Assembly: GCA_036362985.1 (NCBI GenBank)
Contig: JAYGXS010000002.1
Coordinates: 9,826,167 to 9,890,166 of the forward strand
Direction: 5' to 3'
Origin: Ligula intestinalis
Taxonomy: Eukaryota; Platyhelminthes; Cestoda; Diphyllobothriidea; Diphyllobothriidae
Length of the DNA: 64,000 nt
The notes under the pieces were generated by a model. That model saw only the letters and a list, made by a program, of their open reading frames with translations, made no database searches and was not told the origin of the DNA. Position 1 is the first letter of the stretch. Each line of letters opens with the position of its first letter. Below, piece by piece: positions 56,132 through 64,000 of the stretch. The position numbers and the translations under genes were made by a program.

Positions 56132-56574
56132 AATTGCAGGGCTAATTAAAATCTTCCAGTTGGACGGGCTTAATAAGGGTGCTTTGACTCCAACTCATCG
56201 TTTTCACACCGCCCGCATGGCGAGATCGACGTGTAGAAGTCCGCGCGTTGGATGAGGGGGGAAGGGGGAAAATTTCGATAGGCTGTGAGCGTTGGTTATT
56301 GGTCAGGTACGTGGAGTGATAATTAATGTCACTTGCAAGTAGTGAGCGTATATGCCGCTAGGATGTTGGGGTGATATGCGATCGCCGCGTGGCGTCGGAT
56401 AAGGCCACGGAATCAATTATCACTCCACGTACCTGACCCACGAACAGCACGCACAAACTATCCTAATTTCCTCCCTGTCACCCCCATTCTCCTGTGCAAG
56501 GACCTCTACACACCGATCTGGCCACGCGGATGGCGTGAAAACGATGAGTTGTAATCAACTCAGTCTTATTAACC

Positions 56575-56865
56575 CTGTCCAACTGTAAGATCTTCATTAT
56601 CCCTGCAACTGTCCTGGTCTGATGATACATTGCCGAAAACAAATGTTTACTTTGTTATTAACTTTTTATTTTGTGCCCGAGTAGCCGGCCTAGACCGTCG
56701 ACCTTATAAAAGGCTTATATGTGCCCGTTCTGCTTTAAACGGTTAACGTGGAAATTATGGAGTATAATTCGCATTCCTTTATTGATAAGGGAACGCAAAA
56801 CTGCTAAGGGGAATGCAAGGGGAAATAGCGTAGGAATTACGTACCATATTTTTTCGGACTATGAG
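56575..56865 (+). repeat. Local duplication, copy 1
   Basis: About 290 bp that recur at 59055-59335 with few differences: cctggtctgatgata, ttttgtgcccgagt, atgtgcccgttctgcttt, gaacgcaaaactgctaaggg, gcgtaggaattacgtacc. The block includes the ribozyme-like motif and sequence downstream of it. Confidence 0.8.
56613..56650 (+). ncRNA. Hammerhead ribozyme candidate
   Basis: CTGATGA (56619-56625), TACATTGCC, GAAAAC, loop AAAT, GTTT. Stem III AAC/GTT with loop AAAT is intact and T is at the cleavage position. Stem II is not paired and stem I is weak. Confidence 0.5.
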
Positions 56866-58325
56866 GGGGGGGGGCATGACATGACATCTCCAAGCTACGG
56901 TTGCGCAAGCCACGACAATCGCTGTTAGCCGATTACAATTTATATCGCCAAATGACGGTCTTGACACCGAGGTCCGTTGTTACGACTATAAGTATTCCTG
57001 ATGACAGTCGTATCTACCTCGCAGACGTGCATTCTCGCCGGCTGTCTTACGCATCAACCCGAAGGAAAGCTTGCAACGTGTGCAAGATCATTAATTTTTT
57101 AATTCTTTGATTATAGCCTATTTCTTCGAACAGCAGCAGTAACATTGCTTTATTAGCTACACATAATTCCAACCTACCTTACCTTAAACTCTAATTGGCT
57201 GTAACTTCATTACCCAGTTTATACACAAATGTACCCCTTAATTCATGCAGTCGAGTTTTTTAGTTTAGACTTGCTTGGCTTCCATAGTACAGTCGAGTCC
57301 TCAAAGCTTAGTCCAAGTTTTTTAGCGTATTTCAGTCTCCGCAACCCTGTTTTCCCTTATTACCGGTACTTATAGCCCACCTAGTTAGAAAGAAGATGGT
57401 CTGACCTCCGACAAATAGTAGCGCCAGAGCTAGCACATGTTCTACTACACTCATTACGGACATGTGGAGATATGAGCCCAGAGTTGACTTTAATCACAAC
57501 TCTAAAAACCCTATATTATTGTCTAAATGCTAATCACTATTACATCGTACAGATTGGGAGTGCATACTGGGTGCGACTCCTTAAAAAGCATACACAGGCA
57601 GCAGTAATAGCATACTAAGTGGTGGCCGTACTTGAATATGTACTTCTAGCATAGACCTGTAACTATATCGGCATCTTCTTAGTGCGAACAGTTCCGTGGA
57701 TAGAGATGAAAGTTCGGAAACCATGACGAACGCAGCCTTGCTCATGACCCAAAGCATGCACTTACCTGAAATAGCTAAACCCAGATTCACACTCCCTGTT
57801 GAGACCAAGGGGATATGAGCCCTATCGTTGGCTAAATCAGCGTCACCTCTGATAAATGGTGGCGTCAGTGACAGCACCAGTACTGCTAGACTTCCAGTCG
57901 TGATTTAGGGGATATGAGCCAGTGCTGAATTAATCAGCGTCACTTCTGACGTACAAAATATTCAGTACCAGTACCAACAAGTACTATCACTAAGTTACAC
58001 CTTAGTACGTAGTATAAGAAGTAAGTAGCACCAGTCCTGGTTTACCTAAGTCTGGCCCGGCACCTACTATAGGGGATTGAAGATAGATAGCACAGTAGCA
58101 CCCTCGCAAAGTCTACTGTCCATTTAAGACTAAATTAGGTGGTGTATTGGCTTGAACTTGATACAGCAGCCCACGCCGGACCCCGTTTAGTCTTCAAGAC
58201 TCCGGGAGAAAGTTAAGAGTGCGGAGCCGCTAACTACGTCCTCTACAACTTATAGCCCTGAGGCCGTCACCTCCTGTATCAACCTGTTGGTGCACTTCGT
58301 TGACCTCATCGAAACCTATGGTCAG

Positions 58326-58359
<34 letters not shown>

Positions 58360-58374
58360 CACATGACAGTTCCT
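56866..58374. other. Unassigned stretch with weak internal repeats
   Basis: gatatgagcc occurs three times (about 57470, 57815, 57911), twice followed by aatcagcgtcac. A (CA)n run lies at 58328-58357. No gene recognised. Confidence 0.35.
58328..58357. repeat. (CA)n microsatellite
   Basis: About 14 CA units, just outside the end of Y copy 3. Confidence 0.95.
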
Positions 58375-59042
58375 CGGCGATTTCGACGATGGGCACCACG
58401 TGCTCCAACAAGCCACAGCAAACGCTGAAGCAAGCCGCAACTGACACAAAGGCAAGCTGGGCAAGCAACACGAAAGCGACAGCAAACAGGAGCTACGCAG
58501 AGAACTGGCACGAGAGAAATTGGAATTTAGGCAGACTCGCGCCGAATCTACCCACTCGCTCGCCACTCCCACCTCCGTATCCGGTGTAAAGACAAAGTCA
58601 ATAAGACCGGGGATGAGGGAGGGTGTAGATGGCTGGCGCGATAAACACTCAGCACGTGCACACTTGACACAGCCATCTCGCTAGGTATGCTCCCGCGTGC
58701 GCGGGAGCGCCATAAGGCCACATTAAGAGGGAGCCATTGCAGCCTGACTCTCAGTCCTCCCTTTCCTTCCGTACGCACACACAAATACACGCGTGCAGAA
58801 GGAGCAGCTACGTAGGGGGGTCCGAGTTTTCCCGTCATTTGGCAAACCCTCCAAGCCACGGCCTTTAGCGCACCGTGATAGATTCAGACGCATTCAGATT
58901 TATTATAGTGAGGGAAGAAGCGCGCTGAGGTCTACCTCACTCTCTCCCCCACCACATAGTGACCACCTAGCTTTTCGGGCACCCGCAGTGGGGTCTAAAA
59001 CCCAGTGTAAGCGTGAGCGCAGTCACCAACAGGGAATCACAC
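58375..59042 (-). repeat. Dispersed repeat family Y, copy 3
   Basis: Reverse-strand copy of 10262-10930, by eye above 85 percent alike, from the shared end (cgatttcgacgatggg) to ttccctgttggtgactgcgc. The pyrimidine-rich leader of copy 1 is missing. It lies between the two copies of the local duplication. Confidence 0.78.
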
Positions 59043-59054
59043 ACACATGAATAC

Positions 59055-59335
59055 TTCCCAACTGGAATAGCTTCCTTATCCCTGTTACTGTCCTGGTCTG
59101 ATGATAAATTGCTGAAAACAAATGTTTCCTTTTTTATTGACTTTTATTTTGTGCCCGAGTGGCCGGCTGGATCGTCGCCCTTATAAAAGTCTTGCATGTG
59201 CCCGTTCTGCTTTGAACGGTTAACGTGGAAATCATGGAGTAAAATTCGCATTCCTTTATTTATAAGGGAACGCAAAACTGCTAAGGGGAATGCAAGAGGA
59301 AATAGCGTAGGAATTACGTACCGTATTTTCCGAAC
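59055..59335 (+). repeat. Local duplication, copy 2, with hammerhead-like core
   Basis: Second copy of 56575-56865. It begins in the ribozyme-like region (CTGATGA at 59098-59104, GAAAACAAATGTTT after it) and runs to ggaattacgtaccgtatttt. Confidence 0.8.
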
Positions 59336-60144
59336 TATGAACCGAATTTAAAAGCCTTATAACCACGGCGCACCTTATATATCGACAAGAACAGTATCAC
59401 GAAAGATGTATCTCGAAAGTTCTTTTACGAGGATCGTGATACCCCTACCACCTTACAGTCTGGTTCATCTTGAGGTAGCCTCCTATATCAACTTAATTGT
59501 CGAAAATCTGAGATTGAAGTCAAAATCTACATTGAAAATTTACATGAACTAGAAAATTTGCATCCCACAAAGTATAATTTTGTGGAAGGAGTTGGTTGGG
59601 AAACCCTAACAAACTTCATTGTAATTTGTTTACTCTGGCACACCAGCTGGTCATCAGTCGCGTGGAAAATGTGTACAGAAAAGTGAGTATTTGAAGCATA
59701 CTGAAAACAATCGATAACACTTTGTTATCGTTGGTAAAGAGCAGGGCTTGTTGGTTAACGTCTTTTTCGGGCTTCCCTGAGATTTGTGTACATTGCATCC
59801 AATTCGACGTGCCCATAAGTGCATGAGTCGTCAGAGTTCATGGCCTCTAAAAATACACGGTTTTTCCTAGATGGGCAGGAGTCTACAATGCGAGTTTGGT
59901 CCCATGCGAATTTGCACCCAGTTTAAAGTGTGCGCGTGGTGACAACGAGACTTCTGACTTGCTGCGAACCATGCTGTTTCGCTCTATTTAATGCGGCTCA
60001 GCATGTCCACTGGGCATGAGAAAGTACGAGATGCACTTTACCAGTCTGGTAAATGAACATGAATGTTTGGCTTTGCCCTGGAATTTACCAATGAGCCCTC
60101 ACAGGCAGTCGCATTGTGACTTGTAGAATATATTTAAGCAAACC
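59336..60144. other. Unassigned stretch
   Basis: No motif or shared repeat recognised. Confidence 0.3.
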
Positions 60145-60240
60145 AAAAAATCTCGGGTGTTCCACACCTGGGATTGGGTATAACCGGTTGATGATGACCA
60201 AGAAGTCATTCCGGTCTTCCCTGTCTTTGTCGGTTCCACT
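60145..60240 (+). mobile_element. tRNA-derived SINE, copy 7 (3' half)
   Basis: Only the region after the head remains: cacacctgggattgggtata, accggttgatgatgacc, aagaagtcattccggtcttc, cctgtctttgtcggttcc. Confidence 0.6.
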
Positions 60241-60855
60241 AAAGCAGATTCTGGAACTCACTTTACGACTGTCTGTGAGGACCCTATAGGGATCTTCAGG
60301 GCACAACAGAGCCTTCTTTTATCTTTAGCAGATTGGTGCGTCCCTTTACCATGTGTCTGCGAATACACGGAGTTTTTCTCATCCAAAAACTCGCCCCTCT
60401 GCGTTCTGGAGCATTCCGGCCTATCACGCGACAGTCAAGGGGGAGGTTGGGGGCCGAGTAAGGGTGCTCCAGAACCTTCGGGCCTATGGCGTTCCGCACG
60501 GGAAAGTCTCGAATGTTCGACGGGTCGCCCCGCGTGGACAAGGCCCACGCGCAAGAACTGTCTGAGTTAACGCGTGCAGGTAGGCGAGTCGATTTAACCA
60601 GATGTACCGGGCATGCTTAAGTCTTTATTCCGTCTTAATCGGTGACTCCACGCATTTGCTCGTTCGGAAGGGAGGGATGGGGGAAGAAAGGGTATCTATA
60701 CCCCCACCGAACAAATTTTTTCAGAAAAAAAAAACGAGTAGCGTGTCTCCGAACTACTATTCCTTTAAGTCCGTTTAGTGTCAGCGACTTTTCAATTCTT
60801 GGCCATTACCAAAACGCGCCACAAATTCACGATGCATTTTTGCAGGTTGTCTTAC
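60241..60855. other. Unassigned stretch
   Basis: Open frames on both strands at 60296-60565 overlap and show no motif. Nothing else recognised. Confidence 0.3.
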
Positions 60856-60859
60856 TGGA

Positions 60860-60945
60860 AAGCGTTACCAGAGTTCAGAAGAGGAGTTGGCGAGCGTACC
60901 TAGGCTTTCGAGGAATTCTCGTCTAGTCAGTACATTTATATGGGA
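60860..60945 (-). mobile_element. Inverted PLE terminus with ribozyme-like block
   Basis: Minus strand: CTAGACGA (decayed CTGATGA), GAATTCCTC, GAAAGCCTAGGTACGCTC, GCC. It abuts a plus-strand PLE piece, repeating the inverted layout seen at 35 kb. Confidence 0.6.
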
Positions 60946-61640
60946 ACAGCTTGACCAAGTCGAATCACGAACCTTCCCAGCAGTGAGAGTTTGACTATTA
61001 CCCTCATGAGGAGGTATGGATCGGTTACCAGCTCAAATCACTTCCGTGTGCATCTACTAATTAACTTGCTCGTGCAGAGCCGGTTGTATTGGTCGCACGA
61101 GTCGGTGCCTACCAAAAAGAAGAAAGAAACATTGCCCGGTAGCGTTGAGCATAGGTGAAGTCAGGAGCATAAACAGCTTTATTCTGGCGCACATTGTTGA
61201 TGCCGAAAATCGCTTGGACCCCAACAAAGCCTTCCGGGGGATCCAAAAGGTCCCGTCAAACTATCCAAAGTCCCTGGGTCAGCGCCTGCTAGCAGCAGCA
61301 GAAGCAAACGCTGTCAGGATGAGGAAGCTGGCGTTGTGTACACAAAAGAACCCCCTACAAGCCCCACAGTTGGCGTGGCTCACAGTCACTTAGCGGCATA
61401 CACTCGTTCGCGCTCCCTTTTTTATCCCTTCCCCCTCCCATAGGCTGGCTCTACCAAACCCTGCAACTATAACCAGCGTTCTCTTTCGACTCCCTTTATT
61501 TCAACGACTCACTTGTACGAAAAGACGAGCACGTTTTAACTTGTACCCCGTTCACATTTAAATATACCGCCTCTACGTGAAGTTATCGAACTACTCTTCT
61601 TAATTCTCCGATGGAACTTTTCGCAACTTTAAAATAATCC
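60946..61640 (+). pseudogene. PLE GIY-YIG C-terminus and 3' UTR
   Basis: Reads from the end of the thumb (QVESRTFPAVRV) into CRAGCIGRTSRCLPKRRKKH, then LAHIVDAENRLDPNKAFRGI, QKVPSNYPKSLGQRLLAAA and CTQKNPLQAPQLAWLTVT, stop at 61393. YIG has become CIG, and several stops precede it. From 61145 to 61393 the frame is open. The C-rich UTR follows to about 61640. 5'-truncated. Confidence 0.8.
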
Positions 61641-62790
61641 AAAGATTACTAGATTCTATTATTCATATAATTTGTGCAATCATATGTAAACGGCTTCAAC
61701 TCACGTATATTTCCAACAGTCCAAGAAATTGCTTATCACCATTTTCGATTTGTCGTTTTTCTTATCACATACAAATGCACTAGTTTGGCTCTCAATTTGA
61801 CCTCCTTCCGCTAAAACGCGGCAGAATAATTTTTTTGTTCTCTGATGGAATTGTCTGGCTACAATTTTTCAGTAAAAGTTTACTGATAGTTAGGCCTAGC
61901 TAGCGAAAAGTTTGTGTTCAAATTTGTTTCGTACCAGCGAGTTCATTCGACCGACGGATTTCACAAAGGTAAGGGAGTTATGCCTGACTGATGTTGTTTG
62001 ACGAACTAGTTGCCTGTAGTTCCGGCTGTCTGCATATATTACTCTCTTTTAAGCGAAACAGTTCGCTCCCCCAGGAAACGTGCCTCACAGGCCGTGGTAT
62101 TTTCTTTCTTTGAATCCTGCATAAAACGTTGCTGACCAGTATTTCAGACAAACACCGTTGTAGCCAACATTTGGACCAGTGAAGGTAGACTTGCTCCCCG
62201 TTGGTCAAGTTTAAACTGTTTACTGCTAAACTGTGACAAGTTTACGCTGAAACAGAAAAAAACGTAGGACGCCCGGTCGAGTAAGAGGAGACACATGAAG
62301 CAAAAAAATATGGAACCTTCTGTTTTCGAAAACGTTCGCCTCTGGCAGCTTGGTTAGGTAGGTAGCTTATACTAATTCAGAGGCACAGCTTCTCTCAGAC
62401 TGTTTGCAGAACACTACCAGTAGGAGTCATCGAGCGAGAAAAAAACCACAAAAGTCACAATGAAAAACTAAGAGTTTGAATTCCAGATAGGAAAGAAAGC
62501 CAAGATTACTTCAAAGGTCTCCATAAATGAAGAACAAGGACGCAGTGAATACGAATGGAGGGGGCATGGAGCTTGCTGATGGAAAGGCGTTTCGAGCAAC
62601 CTGTGGCTTGCACGGCTGTAGCCTGTCGTGTGAATTTTGGCCTTGTCAAACCTGGCTGTTTGGTCTTATTTCGTCGATTTGTGATTGTCTCAGAAACCGT
62701 CAACCGCCGTCGCTTGTTGAGTGGATTTGGAGTTGCAGGCAGACGACAGGCAATCATTCAGCACCCGCTAAAAAACCAAAAAAAACCACT
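61641..62790. other. Unassigned stretch
   Basis: Open frames at 62506-62790 occur on both strands without a motif I can name. They lead without a break into a GIY-YIG scrap. Nothing is shared with other parts of the window. Confidence 0.3.
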
Positions 62791-62794
62791 GTTA

Positions 62795-62945
62795 ATACGT
62801 GGAATGTTTGGCGCAGTTTATCAGATCTGGTGCAGTCATGGGCAATGCAACTATGGACAAGAAAGAAGACGGGTCGAGCACCGTATCAGTTGGTTAATTT
62901 TCCTGAGCTTTCGAACTCTTACAAGAGTCCATCTTTAGAGATAAG
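62795..62945 (+). pseudogene. PLE GIY-YIG scrap joined to an inverted ribozyme-like end
   Basis: The plus strand reads GMFGAVYQIWCSHGQCNYGQ, the start of a GIY-YIG domain (relatives: VVYKIRC-CNYVGETGR), which breaks off after NYG. 62902-62940 on the minus strand holds a decayed hammerhead of the 32716 family: CTAAAGA, a perfect stem GGACTC/GAGTTC, GAAAGCTCAGG. Confidence 0.65.
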
Positions 62946-63204
62946 AAGCAGCAACCAAAAGGGGGTTAATTAAGTGAACATAGGCCAATCAACTGTCAGT
63001 GAAGTCAGGGCCAGTTCGGGGTCATAAACAGCAATAAATGTAACGTCTTGTCCCCTCGGTAGAGGGTCCTGGTCATTCTGCCTCATCTTCCGGCCGGTTC
63101 GTCATGGGATCCTCTTCGCTTGATATTCTTATCTCAATGGATATCCGAACTCATTTACCAAACAAAGCAAGCGCCGAATGAACAGACGACGGTCGGTGCA
63201 ACCG
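62946..63204. other. Unassigned stretch
   Basis: No motif recognised. Confidence 0.3.
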
Positions 63205-63600
63205 CAACCTGAAGTCTGAAAGGCCATCGCTTACATCAAAGGAGTCTCTGAAGTAGTCTCACGACTGTTAAAACCCACTGGAGAAGGCATAGCCCTTCGA
63301 GTTCAGGCGAAAATACGCGCCGAGTGATGCAAACTCAAAAAAATGCCCCCTACTGAAACCTCTGCAGTTGTCTACAAGATACGTTGCAGCAACGGAGGCT
63401 GTAAGTACGTTGGCGAAACAGGCCGAACATTGCAGACCCACCTAAAACGAACATAAACTAGCGGTTAAGAGACTAGAACCAAACTCGCAGCTTGCAGTTC
63501 ACATCGGAGAGACTGGCCATGACTTCAATATCCACACGAGCAACCATCGTAGGCCAAGGAAGCTCAAACGTCGAAAGGCTGACGCTTGAGGCATACTACT
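63205..63600 (+). pseudogene. PLE linker and GIY-YIG domain, broken
   Basis: Reads AIAYIKGVSEVVSRLLKPTG, a TGA after KIRAE, KMPPTETSAVVYKIRCSNGG and CKYVGETGRTLQTHLKRT, with the GIY-YIG signature residues (VVYKI and KYVGETGR) intact. A frameshift follows near 63450, and the later blocks (LAVHIGETGHDFNIHT) lie in another frame. It is the same family as the GIY-YIG copy at 14945-15390. The RT is missing. Confidence 0.82.
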
Positions 63601-64000
63601 CAGCCGCTTACTCCGTTACCAGGCATCTAGGCCTGACTGTGGCCTTCAACGCCATTCGCCGTTATGTGACCAAGGGACAGAACAAGGCCAAAATGAACCT
63701 AAGAATTGCAAGCGAAGAGGTCCCAACGACTAATTGGCCGGAAAAGGAGGCGGGATCACCATCGTGGTCTCCTGCCCCCAGTTTAGTGTCATATGTGAAT
63801 AATACTTGACACAGCACTGAGTCAAATTTCCGGGTAATTATCATGATAGCAACTGAAACTAGCGAAGAAATTATGGTAACAAAACACTCGGGTGCAGACA
63901 ATTGTTCCAATGTTCGTTATTTCCTCTCAACAACCAAAAGTAGTATTTTGCCAGAACCAGATCCAGGATCCAGGTGGTATGAACATAGACTGGTTCGCGA
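63601..64000. other. Unassigned window end
   Basis: The start may still be PLE-derived. No motif recognised after 63600. Confidence 0.3.

Larger units (their letters stand above)
55822..56655. mobile_element. Inverted-repeat PLE terminal element carrying a nested 113-bp insertion
   Basis: The left arm (55822-56240) and right arm (about 56500-56655) are inverted copies with a palindromic centre (arms of about 30 bp near 56309-56340 and 56405-56432). Hammerhead-like cores lie at 55963-56000 (minus, CTGATTA) and 56613-56650 (plus, CTGATGA). A separate insertion sits in the left arm at 56019-56131. Same family as 46918-47510. Confidence 0.72.

Noticed and set aside
1..64000. CRISPR array, operons or prokaryotic genes
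   Set aside because: No short regularly spaced repeats with unique spacers, no dense gene packing and no ribosome-binding sites. SINEs, PLEs and LINEs show eukaryotic nuclear DNA.

Overview
This window looks like repeat-rich intergenic DNA from a flatworm nucleus, most likely a tapeworm of the diphyllobothriid group. That assignment is inferred from two element types seen here: GIY-YIG Penelope-like elements (PLEs) in several sequence families, and an RTE-type LINE whose protein ends in C2H2 zinc fingers. I recognise both as common in Spirometra, Dibothriocephalus and Schistocephalus; I could not search a database. I found no host protein-coding gene I can defend. The only host-type RNA gene candidate is a tRNA-like sequence at 3948-4027.

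Layout. 1-690 holds a PLE reverse transcriptase (minus strand), and 1475-1640 a PLE 3' end. 2690-5522 has two SINEs, the tRNA-like gene and a long-TIR MITE. 5690-8793 is the RTE-type LINE, the largest coding relic. 9785-10930 is copy 1 of a 1.2 kb dispersed repeat (family Y), followed by two more SINEs. 14945-15560 is a PLE tail. 17740-19640 is an inverted pair of PLE tails split by a second MITE copy. 20-25 kb is mostly unassigned but contains two small MITEs, a SINE and a small inverted ribozyme-like repeat. 25.2-29.6 kb is a tandem array of 0.5 and 1.2 kb units that a mariner-type foldback element has entered. 31.0-33.4 kb is a PLE followed by a small inverted terminal-repeat element. 34.2-37.7 kb is the third MITE copy and a cluster of PLE pieces. 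37.7-41.1 kb has two LINE 3' ends, a PLE 3' end and Y copy 2. 41.7-46.0 kb is a PLE split by a second, palindromic PLE. 46.2-47.5 kb holds two ribozyme-bearing inverted repeats. 48.1-52.1 kb is AT-rich and repeat-poor. 52.3-56.7 kb has PLE and jockey/CR1-like LINE remains and another ribozyme-bearing inverted repeat. 56.6-59.3 kb is a local duplication containing Y copy 3. 60.8-63.6 kb has three PLE tails.

How the parts relate. Almost everything is a broken mobile element, and several are nested in one another, so insertion order can be read directly. The strongest case is the palindromic PLE at 42597-45328. It interrupts the GIY-YIG domain of an older PLE, is flanked by a 12-bp target duplication, and the older domain reads through once it is removed. 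Hammerhead-ribozyme-like cores recur in the terminal repeats of at least three PLE sequence families, often on both arms of inverted repeats. A three-copy MITE family with about 100-bp terminal inverted repeats and 8-bp target duplications is defined here. A 113-bp ribozyme-like insertion has a 15-bp target duplication. Identities and boundaries were judged by eye.
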